From Candidatus Babeliales bacterium (lineage in GTDB: Bacteria; Babelota; Babeliae; Babelales; Chromulinivoraceae): 64,000 nt of DNA. Where the stretch lies: contig JAGOTL010000004.1 in NCBI GenBank assembly GCA_018061805.1, positions 1 through 64,000 on the forward strand. The letters run 5' to 3'. Shown one piece after another: positions 8,061 through 16,862 of this stretch. Position numbers and translations under genes: made by a program. The notes below the pieces were generated by a model. The model was not told the origin of the DNA. It saw only the letters and a program-made list of their open reading frames with translations, and ran no database searches. Every line of letters starts with the position of its first letter. Position 1 is the first letter of the stretch.

Positions 8061-9923
8061 TTATTTTTTAGGGAGTTGTTTAAATCCAGTAAGAGGATTC
8101 CAGGTGCGAATGTTGTCAGTTGAGTTAATTCCACAATTACGTACACGATAAGTTGTGGGATTTACTTCTGCCCATAATTGAGTGCCGTCAGATTCTCTTT
8201 TTGCATACCAAACAACTCCATGTCGATCTTGTCCGTAGCAATTCCGCTTGTCGCGTACTAAATTTACAATTTGTTGACGTGTTTCTGTGTTATCCTTAAG
8301 CTTACCTGATTTATCTCGAAACATGTGTACTATATCATTCATGTTTTCGCATATTTCATTTTTTTCATGTTGGTAATCATCTATATTAAATTGTTTTTTA
8401 TTATAATCCTCTTCATCAGGGTCATCGGGTGGTGTAGGGAATTGAATGGTTGATTTTTTTGCAAGCGCATTATTGTTTTCTTGTTGATTCTTTTTTTGGC
8501 GATCATTTTGTAACCGTAAAACTATGTTGTTAATATCTTGTTGCAAGACAAGTCCAGAGCGTAGAGCTTGATGCTGCGTTGCATCAATCATTTGTTGTAG
8601 ATAACTATAAGTATTTGGCTTGTATTGGTTGATTTCGGTAATTTTTTGTGTGATTTCTGAGCAAACATCAAGTAAGTTTGTGCTTTGTTTTAAAATGATA
8701 GCATTTTGGGGGTGCTGATAAAATTGGCAGAGCAAGCTTAAGGTGTTGCAAGATGCGACGATGCTATCTAAAGATTCTTTGGCTGCTATATACCTATAAA
8801 GCATATTATGCATTATTTGGCTTGCGCGAAATCGATCATGGTATGGTACTTGTTGAATGCTCATATTTTTTGTATTTTGCAGTAACGGTGCGAATTCTAT
8901 GAGTCGTGCATTTAATCGATCATATTGATCTTGAAGCTGTAACATTACAGCAATTTGTATTGATGTTATTTTTTGTTCTAATTCAATAAGTGTTTTTTGG
9001 CGTATTTCCAACAGTTGTTGTCGCTGTGCAGGGTTGTATGACAGTTCTACTGCTATCAGAGGTATGAGTTGTACAGTTGTTTGGTTTGTTGTTGCAGGAA
9101 ACATCAAGAGAGCGGTATTAATAGCTGATTGATTGCATAAAGCGATGACTGCTTGTTGTAGTTGTGTGTATTGCCTGAGTAAATCAGTTAATTGTTGATG
9201 TTTTGTTTGAAAATATTCTCGTGTTGCAAGAATTATTTCTTGATCTTGCATAATTTGTTGTATGTTTGTCGCTCGTTGTTGCATATCTGTATAGAGATTG
9301 TGAAGATACCATGCATATTTTATGAGTGATATGCTGCGACTGATTGCTGCAACAACAGGATGGGTTAAGCAACATGAACCGATTTGAATTGTAAGTCCAG
9401 CAATATCTGCAACATTAGCGTTATGTACTATGAGATCACCATTAAGTAAAAACATGTGATCACTTGTTGTGATTTTGTATATCGTAAAATATCCATGCTG
9501 CTTTGTTACATTGATTATGGTGTGGTTACTAAGCTGATCACCTGTGCATAATTTTGAAGCTTTTTTGAAAGAATATGAACGTTGTTCAAATAATTGTTGT
9601 GATGGTGCGGCTGAAATGACATGACCGTTGCTTAAAGTTATAGTGTATACATGTGATACATGCGATTGTTCTTGCTGTATAATGACTTGAAGGTTACTAT
9701 CAATAGATTTTAGCTGGGTGTTGGGAGTGATTTTTTGAATTGTAACATAACCATCAGGGCCAAGAATTTGGGTATTTTTTGTAAAACCTTCTGTTACAGT
9801 TGAATGTTGATCGAGGTGTTGTATTAAATATGAAATAAAAATATCTAAATCGTATCGATGGATAGTTTTACTTTCATGAAATAGTCCAAATAAACCTAAG
9901 AATAATACCAATAGTTTGTTCAT
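8061..9923 (-). CDS. Hint-domain polymorphic toxin-like protein
   Basis: This 620-aa protein has a signal peptide (residues 3-16) and a Hint (hedgehog/intein) domain from about residue 46 to the terminal His-Asn at 167-168. A long helical, glutamine-rich region follows (about 170-500), then a linker with PTPPDDPDEED, and an ~80-residue tip (540-620) with NCYG and RNCGIN. Hint-plus-variable-tip is the layout of polymorphic toxins, where Hint chemistry releases the tip. Here the normal first Cys is Gly (GFTKNT), and the block B His is Gln (APSQ). The C-terminal HN and the DH of block F remain. The tip family is not recognised. The downstream gene repeats the tip. Confidence 0.7.
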   Translation of the reverse strand: MNKLLVLFLGLFGLFHESKTIHRYDLDIFISYLIQHLDQHSTVTEGFTKNTQILGPDGYVTIQKITPNTQLKSIDSNLQVIIQQEQSHVSHVYTITLSNGHVISAAPSQQLFEQRSYSFKKASKLCTGDQLSNHTIINVTKQHGYFTIYKITTSDHMFLLNGDLIVHNANVADIAGLTIQIGSCCLTHPVVAAISRSISLIKYAWYLHNLYTDMQQRATNIQQIMQDQEIILATREYFQTKHQQLTDLLRQYTQLQQAVIALCNQSAINTALLMFPATTNQTTVQLIPLIAVELSYNPAQRQQLLEIRQKTLIELEQKITSIQIAVMLQLQDQYDRLNARLIEFAPLLQNTKNMSIQQVPYHDRFRASQIMHNMLYRYIAAKESLDSIVASCNTLSLLCQFYQHPQNAIILKQSTNLLDVCSEITQKITEINQYKPNTYSYLQQMIDATQHQALRSGLVLQQDINNIVLRLQNDRQKKNQQENNNALAKKSTIQFPTPPDDPDEEDYNKKQFNIDDYQHEKNEICENMNDIVHMFRDKSGKLKDNTETRQQIVNLVRDKRNCYGQDRHGVVWYAKRESDGTQLWAEVNPTTYRVRNCGINSTDNIRTWNPLTGFKQLPKK

Positions 9924-10042
9924 TGCGTATGAGCCTTTTGTTTAAAAAAATTCAAAAGTGTATGCATTCTACATTTTCAAAATAAAAAATCTATCAGGTG
10001 GCATTGGTTTATGGAGGAAAACAATTTTTGATATAAACAAAC

Positions 10043-10070
10043 TTGACAAATCATTACGCGAGATTAGAGT
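10043..10070 (+). promoter_or_regulatory. Sigma-70-type promoter of the HU gene
   Basis: A perfect -35 box TTGACA (10043-10048) is separated by 16 nt from a -10 box TAGAGT (10065-10070). It lies about 50 nt upstream of the HU start codon. Confidence 0.72.
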
Positions 10071-10121
10071 AGCCTTTGTATGTGTTTTTGCTTGAGTAGT
10101 ATAAAATTAAAAGGAAAAGGT

Positions 10122-10394
10122 ATGAATAAAGCAGAATTAATTGAAGCAATGGCTAAGGTGAGCAAACTTCCTCGTGCGGCTTGCAAAAATGCTTTAGAAG
10201 CTTTTATCACTTGTGTTGGTAATGCATTGAAACAAAACAAAGATGTTTCTTTGACTGGTTTTGGTACTTTTGTTGTTATGAAACGCAAAAGCCGTGTTGG
10301 TGTAAACCCTGCAACTGGTAAAAAAATGCAAATTCCTTCAAAAAATGTTCCAAAATTCAGACCTGGCAAAGCATTAAAAAGCTTAGTTGGATAA
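10122..10394 (+). CDS. HU-family DNA-binding protein
   Basis: This 90-aa protein is a full-length HU/IHF subunit, a histone-like protein that bends and compacts DNA. It shows the MNKAELIEAMA start, the GFGTF turn, and the DNA-binding arm ending NPATGKKMQIP, followed by PKFRPGKALK. The ATG at 10122 has an AAGGAAAAGG site upstream. It has its own strong promoter and a strong terminator, so it is a one-gene transcript. Confidence 0.97.
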   Translation: MNKAELIEAMAKVSKLPRAACKNALEAFITCVGNALKQNKDVSLTGFGTFVVMKRKSRVGVNPATGKKMQIPSKNVPKFRPGKALKSLVG

Positions 10395-10414
10395 TTATTT
10401 TTGTACATAAATAC

Positions 10415-10447
10415 AAAAAGGCTTCCTTTTGGGAAGCCTTTTTTATT
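10415..10447 (+). terminator. Terminator after the HU gene
   Basis: AAAAAGGCTTCC and GGGAAGCCTTTTT form an 11-12 bp stem with a TTTT loop and a T tract. Confidence 0.92.
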
Positions 10448-10517
10448 TTGATAGGCTTTGTACTGACTATAGATCATATCTATGGTTGCAACACTACAAT
10501 AAAACAAAAGGATGTAT

Positions 10518-10901
10518 ATGGATTCTCAGAAACAGGCGCTTTCGTTGTATCAGGTTGTACAACAACATGTTGATCAAAGTTTACAATATATTAATATTAG
10601 TTCACGTGATGTCATTCGATATGTGTCTATCGTCGGACTTGGATTTTTATTTGGAATTTTTTTTAGACGATACGGAACATTGATTGTTAGTTGGTTGCTT
10701 GGTATTATCTTAATACTTTCAATTCTTAATTATTTTGATTTAGTAGTAATTCAAAATGCAAATATCAAAATAGCATTACATATGGAACATGTTCATAGCT
10801 TGGATGATTTGATTTTAGAAATGAAAAATCAAGTCTCTATGCATTGGATAGATTGTTCTTTAGCGGTAGTTTCAATTATAGTAGGTTTTAAATTAGGGTA
10901 A
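10518..10901 (+). CDS. Hypothetical small membrane protein
   Basis: This 127-aa protein has two central membrane segments (about 33-50 and 55-75) and a third at the C terminus (SLAVVSIIVGFKLG). The N terminus contains SLYQVVQQHVDQSLQYI. The ATG at 10518 is preferred to the one at 10512 because AAGGA at 10508-10512 overlaps the latter. The next gene starts 4 nt after the stop and shares its leader. FUN14-like or other small membrane families are possible, but nothing is diagnostic. Confidence 0.6.
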   Translation: MDSQKQALSLYQVVQQHVDQSLQYINISSRDVIRYVSIVGLGFLFGIFFRRYGTLIVSWLLGIILILSILNYFDLVVIQNANIKIALHMEHVHSLDDLILEMKNQVSMHWIDCSLAVVSIIVGFKLG

Positions 10902-10905
10902 TCAT

Positions 10906-11436
10906 ATGTCAAAAACACAGACATTTGTTGAGCGTTTAGCTCAAGCGTTAGTAAAGTTAAAAATTATGTCAGAACCAGAATCTGAGTCGTTAGTGACAGA
11001 ATTTAAGGGACGAGCTAAGGGTAGAATTGATGAATTTTTGCTTGATGAAGGCATTGTTAATCAAGATACGTTGTTAAAAGCGCTACAGATTGTCTATGGT
11101 ATACCAGCATATGATGTACGGGGGCATTTCTTTAATCATCAAATATTATTGCTCTTTCCAAAAGATTTTTTAATCAATCAGTGCATTATTCCGCTTGATG
11201 TAGAAGATGATATTATGACAGTTGTTGTAAGTAATCCAGAAGATGATGAAACGCTGGAAGTATTTGGCAATTATGTACCATATAGTGTTAATGTTCAGGT
11301 TGGTATTCAGCGTGATATCGTTGATGCAATTGAACAATATTATGACGAAGATGTGGCAACTGCTGATATCCATGAACAAGAAACAGATGTGGAAGAAGAC
11401 GACCAAGAAGATGCAGATATCGTAGATTATTTTTAA
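10906..11436 (+). CDS. Stand-alone MshEN (type II secretion ATPase N-terminal-like) protein
   Basis: This 176-aa protein resembles the N-terminal domain of GspE/PilB/MshE ATPases. It contains GRIDEFLLDEGIVNQDTLLK, YGIPAYD, then FPKDFLINQCIIPLDVEDD, VVVSNPEDDETLE and VQVGIQRDIVDAIEQYY. These are the usual repeats of that domain, which in MshE binds cyclic di-GMP. The ATPase domain is absent and replaced by a short acidic tail (EEDDQEDADIVDYF). It may be a regulator or adaptor for a type IV pilus or secretion ATPase encoded elsewhere. It is probably translated with the preceding membrane protein. Confidence 0.7.
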   Translation: MSKTQTFVERLAQALVKLKIMSEPESESLVTEFKGRAKGRIDEFLLDEGIVNQDTLLKALQIVYGIPAYDVRGHFFNHQILLLFPKDFLINQCIIPLDVEDDIMTVVVSNPEDDETLEVFGNYVPYSVNVQVGIQRDIVDAIEQYYDEDVATADIHEQETDVEEDDQEDADIVDYF

Positions 11437-11473
11437 TATTTACAGGTGATTTTGAGAAATATGGACATGGGAG

Positions 11474-11504
11474 ATATGCTTGTATAATTGGTTATTAAGC
11501 ATAT
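11474..11504 (+). promoter_or_regulatory. Inverted repeat overlapping the suf promoter (possible operator)
   Basis: ATATGCTT (11474-11481) and AAGCATAT (11497-11504) are perfect 8-bp inverted arms, 15 nt apart. The right arm lies inside the -35/-10 spacer. Its place suggests a repressor site for the suf operon, but the regulator is unknown. Confidence 0.4.
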
Positions 11505-11516
11505 TTGTAGTATACT
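11488..11516 (+). promoter_or_regulatory. Promoter of the suf operon
   Basis: -35 TTGGTT (11488-11493), a 17-nt spacer and -10 TATACT (11511-11516) lie about 42 nt before the sufC start codon. Confidence 0.65.
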
Positions 11517-11557
11517 GGTAGGACTTATAAGTATATTAAAAATCACGAAAATTTTGT

Positions 11558-12298
11558 ATGTTGCATATTTCTCAACTATCGGTTGCTGTACAAGATCATG
11601 TTGTTATACATGATTGTTCTGTTACATTTCAATCAGGATTGGTTCATATCGTTATGGGTCCTAATGGATCTGGTAAAAGTTCTTTAGCTCATACCATCAT
11701 GGGTCATCCTTCGTATGAAGTTCGACACGGTTCTATTATGTGGCATGATCAAGACATAACACACATGTCTGTTTTTAAAAGAGCTACACAAGGTATTTTT
11801 CTTGCATTGCAGCATCCTGTTGAAATACAAGGGTTACAGGTTCTTCATTTTATCAAGGAACTGTATGGGCTGCGTGAAGGTAAGACGGTATCGTTAGAGT
11901 TTGTGATGCAGCAGGTGCAACCATTGTTACAGATTGTTGGTTTTTCTGATCAAATATTGAATCGATATGTTAATGTCGGTTTTTCTGGCGGTGAAAAAAA
12001 ACGTTTTGAACTGTTGCAAATGTTTATTTTGCAACCTAAGCTTGTCATTCTTGATGAGCTTGATTCAGGTGTTGATATAGATGGTTTAAAACAGCTTGCG
12101 CAAGGATTGTTGTGGTATCGACAACAGCATCCTGATTCAACATTGATTTGTATTACGCATTATCGTCATATTGTGCAATATTTAAATCCAGACCATGTTC
12201 ATGTGATGATGCAAGGGTCTATTGTGGCATCAGGTAATCGTGAAATGTTTGATGCTATTGATCAATCAGGGTACGGGCAATATGCAAAAAGGTCTTAA
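11558..12298 (+). CDS. sufC: Fe-S cluster assembly ATPase SufC
   Basis: This 246-aa ABC ATPase energises the SufBCD scaffold for iron-sulfur cluster assembly in the cytoplasm. Motifs in order are Walker [10 protein letters not shown] (about residue 33), the ABC signature [10 protein letters not shown], Walker B with [12 protein letters not shown], and the switch His in CITHYRH. The FSGGEKKR variant of the signature is typical of SufC. The gene begins an operon sufC-sufB-lipoprotein-sufD-sufS and overlaps sufB by 17 nt. Confidence 0.96.
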   Translation: MLHISQLSVAVQDHVVIHDCSVTFQSGLVHIVMGPNGSGKSSLAHTIMGHPSYEVRHGSIMWHDQDITHMSVFKRATQGIFLALQHPVEIQGLQVLHFIKELYGLREGKTVSLEFVMQQVQPLLQIVGFSDQILNRYVNVGFSGGEKKRFELLQMFILQPKLVILDELDSGVDIDGLKQLAQGLLWYRQQHPDSTLICITHYRHIVQYLNPDHVHVMMQGSIVASGNREMFDAIDQSGYGQYAKRS

Positions 12299-13607
12299 TC
12301 GAGATATTGTGATTGCAATTTCACAGCAAAAAAACGAACCAGCATGGATGACGGACTATCGTCTTAAGGCTCTTGATATTTTTATGCAAAAACCTATGCC
12401 AACATGGGGAGCTGATTTATCGGAGTTGTCAGCAGATGACATTCATTTTTATGTAAAACCAGTTATGGAAGCACAGCGTAGTTGGGATACCGTTCCTGTT
12501 GATATTAAAAATACATTTGATCGTTTAGGTGTTCCTCAGGCAGAGCGCACAATGCTTGCAGGTGTGAGTGCTCAGTTTGAATCTGAAGTTATTTACAAAA
12601 GACTTAAAGAACGTTGGGCTAAAAAAGGGGTTGTATTTTTAGATACTGAAACAGGTTTGCAAGAATATCCCGAACTCTTTAAAAAATATTTTGGATCAGT
12701 GATACCATCTCATGATAATAAATTTGCAGCATTAAATAGTGCTGTATGGAGTGGCGGTAGTTTTGTGTATGTTCCTGCAGGGGTTCGTATAGATTTGCCT
12801 CTACAGGCATATTTTCGTATTAATTCTGAAAGTATGGGACAGTTTGAACGCACACTTATTATAGCAGAGCCAGGTAGTTTTATTCATTATGTAGAAGGGT
12901 GTAGTGCGCCGGTCTATAGAACAAGTTCGCTTCATAGTGCTGTGGTTGAAATTATTGCGTTGCCAGGGGCTCATGTTCGGTATACAACAATTCAGAATTG
13001 GTCCAATAATGTATATAATTTGGTGACTAAGCGTGCAATTGCTCATGAAAACGCTGTCGTTGAATGGATAGATGGAAATTTTGGTAGTAAAGTGACGATG
13101 AAATATCCTTGCATTGTGCTTAAAGGCAAACAGAGCAAGGGACAGATTGTTTCAATTGCTGTTGCAGGAAGAGGTCAACATCAAGATTCTGGTGGCAAGA
13201 TTATTCATCTAGCAGATGATACGACATCGCACATTATTGCTAAATCGATTAGTAAAGATGGTGGCCGATCAACGTATCGGGGCTTGTTGAAAGTAGCACC
13301 ACATTTGAGTAATATTGTTGCACGTGTGCAATGTGATGCTTTGATGTTGGATCAACATTCTCGGTCTGATACATATCCTAAAATTGAAAGTGCATCTCAA
13401 AATATTGATATTGGACATGAAGCATCAGTAAGCAGTGTAGACGAAGAACAAATTTATTATTTGATGAGTAGAGGTTTGACAGAGCAACAAGCTCAAGCGT
13501 TGATTATCAATGGATTTATTGATTGTTTTGTACAAAAACTTCCTATGGAATATGCTATTGAAATTAATCGTTTAATAGAATTAGAGATGGAGAATTCAAT
13601 TGGATAA
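12282..13607 (+). CDS. sufB: Fe-S cluster assembly scaffold SufB
   Basis: This 441-aa protein is the SufB scaffold that assembles Fe-S clusters with SufC and SufD. Characteristic text includes [35 protein letters not shown] (with a conserved Cys), [22 protein letters not shown] and the C-terminal [18 protein letters not shown]. The start at 12282 lies inside the end of sufC, consistent with translational coupling. Length is close to the usual ~460-490 aa. The last 8 nt overlap the next gene. Confidence 0.96.
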   Translation: MQKGLNRDIVIAISQQKNEPAWMTDYRLKALDIFMQKPMPTWGADLSELSADDIHFYVKPVMEAQRSWDTVPVDIKNTFDRLGVPQAERTMLAGVSAQFESEVIYKRLKERWAKKGVVFLDTETGLQEYPELFKKYFGSVIPSHDNKFAALNSAVWSGGSFVYVPAGVRIDLPLQAYFRINSESMGQFERTLIIAEPGSFIHYVEGCSAPVYRTSSLHSAVVEIIALPGAHVRYTTIQNWSNNVYNLVTKRAIAHENAVVEWIDGNFGSKVTMKYPCIVLKGKQSKGQIVSIAVAGRGQHQDSGGKIIHLADDTTSHIIAKSISKDGGRSTYRGLLKVAPHLSNIVARVQCDALMLDQHSRSDTYPKIESASQNIDIGHEASVSSVDEEQIYYLMSRGLTEQQAQALIINGFIDCFVQKLPMEYAIEINRLIELEMENSIG

Positions 13608-14091
13608 AAAATTTTGGTTAGTTTGTATGATTATAATCCAGAGCGTGCATGTGTCTTGTAATAATAGTGGCGAAAAATTTGATTTTTATGCACATAATAA
13701 AGATATTATACTATCCTTTTTAGGTAAAATTCGTAATCCAAAGCGTTATAACTGTATCTGTTTACCATTGCAACAACCGTATAATTCATATACATCAATT
13801 GAAAATCAGATGGATCGAACTTGCAACGAATTTTTTAGAGCACATAAAAAAATGTTGCATGGAGATCATAAAGATTTGCTTAGTTTATTGTATGGTATGT
13901 CACTGTTGGGTGATTTTGGATATCAAATCATGATGGGTAGTATGTTTACGGTACTTAAGCCAGAGTCGATACAGCCGACGCTTGAGGTATTAAAGATATT
14001 AAGTGTTGATAAAGACTATGGTGAAATGAATCAAGAAATTATGGATTGTTTAACGAAATATCAACAATATTGTGCAGTTTCAAATGATTAA
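13600..14091 (+). CDS. Hypothetical lipoprotein inside the suf operon
   Basis: This 163-aa protein has a signal segment ending HVSC, a lipobox-like Cys near residue 20, so it may be lipid-anchored. The rest is soluble with scattered Cys residues and no recognised domain. The start is TTG at 13600, supported by GGAG about 7 nt upstream and by the signal peptide beginning there. It overlaps the sufB stop by 8 nt and is followed 12 nt later by sufD. An exported protein inside the cytosolic suf operon is unusual, and its link to Fe-S assembly is unknown. Confidence 0.62.
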   Translation: MDKKFWLVCMIIIQSVHVSCNNSGEKFDFYAHNKDIILSFLGKIRNPKRYNCICLPLQQPYNSYTSIENQMDRTCNEFFRAHKKMLHGDHKDLLSLLYGMSLLGDFGYQIMMGSMFTVLKPESIQPTLEVLKILSVDKDYGEMNQEIMDCLTKYQQYCAVSND

Positions 14092-14103
14092 CTTTACATA
14101 CGT

Positions 14104-14772
14104 ATGACAGATCTAAAATTACAACCTAACATACATATTAAGGCATTGCCTTATGAGCAACGTCGTATCACGATCAACGATTGTGGCGTTGATTTTTCCG
14201 ATACTGTGGCAATTACCATAGAGGCACAGCATCATTCGTATGTTGAATTAAATATTATGATAACTCAGCAGCAATTGGCTACCTTTTCCATCACTATGGA
14301 TGTACACGGTGATCATGCGGTAGTTGATGTTGTGATTTTGTATGCTTTATCAGGTACGCAGCGATCTATCTTAAAAACTATTCAAAAACATACAGGAAAA
14401 CATACTAAAAGCTCTGTGGTTGCACGTGGTATTTTGAAAGATCAGTCATTTGTTGATTATCAAGGCATGATTACTTTGCTTGAAGGATCTATAAAAGCAG
14501 ATGCAAGTCAGGAACATACAACCATTGTTATGGGAAACCAAGCTAAGGTTGTTTCAATACCGTCTATTGAAGTTTTGCATCACGATGTGCGATGTTGTCA
14601 TGGTGCTGCTATTGGGCAATTTCAACAACAGCATATTTGGTATCTGGAGAGCAGAGGTTTTGAAAAAACCAAACAGCATGAAATGTTGGTGACATCATTT
14701 TTTGAACAGTATTGTAATCGTTTTGAACATTCTTCAAATTTGTTGGAGCGTTTATGTCAAAAGATCATATGA
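14104..14772 (+). CDS. sufD: SufD-like Fe-S assembly protein, short form
   Basis: This 222-aa protein matches the beta-helical core and C-terminal part of SufB/SufD proteins: SSVVARGILKDQSFVDYQG, IKADASQEHTTIVMG, SIPSIEVLHHDVRCCHGAAIG, then the final helix region ESRGFEKTKQHEMLVTSFF. The usual ~200-residue N-terminal part of SufD (typical length ~400-440) is missing. The short form may still pair with SufB through the C-terminal half. Gene order and the overlap with sufS (19 nt) support the assignment. Confidence 0.85.
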   Translation: MTDLKLQPNIHIKALPYEQRRITINDCGVDFSDTVAITIEAQHHSYVELNIMITQQQLATFSITMDVHGDHAVVDVVILYALSGTQRSILKTIQKHTGKHTKSSVVARGILKDQSFVDYQGMITLLEGSIKADASQEHTTIVMGNQAKVVSIPSIEVLHHDVRCCHGAAIGQFQQQHIWYLESRGFEKTKQHEMLVTSFFEQYCNRFEHSSNLLERLCQKII

Positions 14773-16007
14773 ATGTAGAAAAATTTAGATCATTTTTTCC
14801 TATTTTTAAACAGATGATTCATGGTAATCCTTTACGATATTTTGATTCTGCAGCAACAGCTCAAGTACCTCAAGTAGTGATTGATGCAATGATAGATTAT
14901 TACACGTCATATAAAGCAAATGTTGGTCGAGGAATTTATTATATCTCAGAAAAAGCAACTCAGGCGTATGAAGATAGCAGGACAAAGGTTGCACGTTATT
15001 TGGGGACACAGTCTGACCAGATTGTTTTTACATCAGGAGCAACGCACAGCATTAATTTGGTTATGCAGTCATGGGCTATGGCACATGTGAAAAAAGGTGA
15101 TGAAGTTTTGGTTTCATCCATTGAGCATTATTCTAATTTTTTACCCTGGTTTCAATTGGCAGAGCAAACGGGATGTACGATTCGTATTGTACCTGTGACT
15201 GAGTGTGGAATTGTAGATAGTGATATATTAAAAACTATGGTTTCACCCAATACAAAGTTAATTGCAATAACTCACACATCAAATAGTTTTGGTTCGACTA
15301 ATGATGTTAAAGAAATTGTGCGTATTGCTGCACAGCATAAAGCAGCTGTCTTGGTTGATGCTTCACAATCTATCGCACATCAAAAAATAGATGTGGCAGA
15401 TTTAGGATGTGACTTTTTAGTTTTTTCAGCACATAAGTTATTTGGGCCAACCGGTGTTGGTGTTTTATATGCACGTAGCAATAAAGCATCGGTAATGCGG
15501 CCTGTACAGTTTGGTGGCGGAATGATTATTCAAGAGCATAACGATAAGGTAACATACAAGCCATATCCGCACGGATTTGAAGCAGGAACACCCAATATAT
15601 CAGGCGTTATTGGTCTTGGCGCAGCAATTGATTTTGTAGAAAAAAATATTGATTTTAAAATATTGCAAGATCATGAAACTAGTTTGGTCCTTCATCTATT
15701 GCAAGGATTACAAAAGCTGAAAAATCTTAAAATTATTAGTTTTAAGCCACAAAAAAACGAACACTCTCACATGGTAACGTTTATTTCAGATACGCATCAT
15801 GCACACGATGTAGCTGCTTATCTGGATCAATTTGGCATTGCTGTACGGGCAGGAAATCATTGCGCACGAGATGGTAGGGCGATACAGTGTTTGCAAGGTT
15901 GTACATGTGTACCAATAGCTTCGGTACGTATGAGTTTTGCTGGATACAATACGATGGCTGAAGTGAATTATCTACTTGAAAAGCTTACAGATTTATGTGG
16001 ATGTTAA
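14754..16007 (+). CDS. sufS: Cysteine desulfurase SufS
   Basis: This 417-aa PLP enzyme takes sulfur from cysteine and passes it to the Suf scaffold. It has YFDSAATAQVPQ near the N terminus, the PLP Lys in FSAHKLFGPTGVG, and the active-site Cys loop RAGNHCARDG. TSGATHSINLV binds the cofactor phosphate. The ATG at 14754 has GGAG upstream and overlaps sufD, so the operon is tightly coupled. No sufE or sufU partner is encoded next to it. The 3' end overlaps the convergent HAD gene by 23 nt. Confidence 0.95.
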   Translation: MSKDHMNVEKFRSFFPIFKQMIHGNPLRYFDSAATAQVPQVVIDAMIDYYTSYKANVGRGIYYISEKATQAYEDSRTKVARYLGTQSDQIVFTSGATHSINLVMQSWAMAHVKKGDEVLVSSIEHYSNFLPWFQLAEQTGCTIRIVPVTECGIVDSDILKTMVSPNTKLIAITHTSNSFGSTNDVKEIVRIAAQHKAAVLVDASQSIAHQKIDVADLGCDFLVFSAHKLFGPTGVGVLYARSNKASVMRPVQFGGGMIIQEHNDKVTYKPYPHGFEAGTPNISGVIGLGAAIDFVEKNIDFKILQDHETSLVLHLLQGLQKLKNLKIISFKPQKNEHSHMVTFISDTHHAHDVAAYLDQFGIAVRAGNHCARDGRAIQCLQGCTCVPIASVRMSFAGYNTMAEVNYLLEKLTDLCGC

Positions 16008-16779
16008 ATTTTTGAAGTAATCCTGGTAAAGCTTTAGGGTTTTCAGGATTGAACTGCGCAGTAAGATAACCGAGCTTTGTAGCATTTTGCGCAAAGTTTG
16101 GTTCTATTTCTACCCATAAAGCATTGTTTTTAGCAATACCTGTTTTGTTTAAGATATATTCATAAAATGGTGCATGCGGTTTAAGTGTATGTATGTCACC
16201 AGATACAAAAATTCCAGAAAATAATGTGAACAATTCAGGGAATTCTTGGCGCATTGAATGTATGTGTGACCAGTTTCCAACAAGATAAATCTTATAATGT
16301 TGTTGTTTGAGAGCTTGTAAAATAGTTTCTATTTTAGAGCGGATTTTTTGTGTATCAGCTAAATGTTGCGGTGTAAGCATCATGCTGACAACAGCAAATA
16401 AAACTTTTTTTTCGATGTCAGAAATGTTTTTGTTTGAAAGATAGCGTTTAATAATATCTTGTATTTTTTCACGCGGTTGAGCATTTGTGAGCCAATCAGA
16501 TAAAATAAGAGGCATTTCAAGATTATTGTTGTAAGTAATCTGGGATGAGGTTGCTTTGATTGGTTTTAAAGCATTAAATAGGTCCTGTTGGCTTGGCAGG
16601 TGTCCAACTTGAGATAAATATCGTAAAGAATCGATTTTGCCGACATAGCTAGAAGCACGCATGGAATCTGTTTGAAAGATAGCTTCTATGTCAAAAAAGA
16701 TAGCTTTTATTGCATAACCAAAGTTGTTGTGAGTTGTAAAAAGGGCTAAAAAAGCATACAATAAAGATAATTTTTTCAT
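15985..16779 (-). CDS. HAD-superfamily protein with degenerate catalytic motifs, exported
   Basis: This 264-aa protein has an N-terminal hydrophobic signal or anchor, then a HAD-like fold: motif I FFDIEAIF (nucleophile Asp kept), motif II LVGNWSH, motif III Lys in KPHAPFYEYIL, and motif IV WVEIEPNF. The usual acidic pair of motif IV (as in YIDDEP of the paralogue at 22101-22979) is EIE here. It may therefore be weakly active or a pseudoenzyme. The start at 16779 (ATG) is preferred to a TTG 15 nt upstream. It is convergent with sufS. Confidence 0.7.
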   Translation of the reverse strand: MKKLSLLYAFLALFTTHNNFGYAIKAIFFDIEAIFQTDSMRASSYVGKIDSLRYLSQVGHLPSQQDLFNALKPIKATSSQITYNNNLEMPLILSDWLTNAQPREKIQDIIKRYLSNKNISDIEKKVLFAVVSMMLTPQHLADTQKIRSKIETILQALKQQHYKIYLVGNWSHIHSMRQEFPELFTLFSGIFVSGDIHTLKPHAPFYEYILNKTGIAKNNALWVEIEPNFAQNATKLGYLTAQFNPENPKALPGLLQKFNIHINL

Positions 16780-16862
16780 AAAACACCACAACAAAAAATA
16801 TATATACTATCTAGAATATCATAAACTAAAGATACTGTACAGAAACGACTCCAGAGGGGTAG

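Noticed and set aside
7316-8146. Longer start of the toxin-tip duplicate at 8146
   Set aside because: It would overlap the end of the Hint gene by 86 nt; the ATG at 8050 with AAAGGA upstream is better and matches the tip alignment.
10064-10507. Minus-strand 147-aa frame opposite the HU gene
   Set aside because: It is antisense to HU and covers both its promoter region and its terminator.
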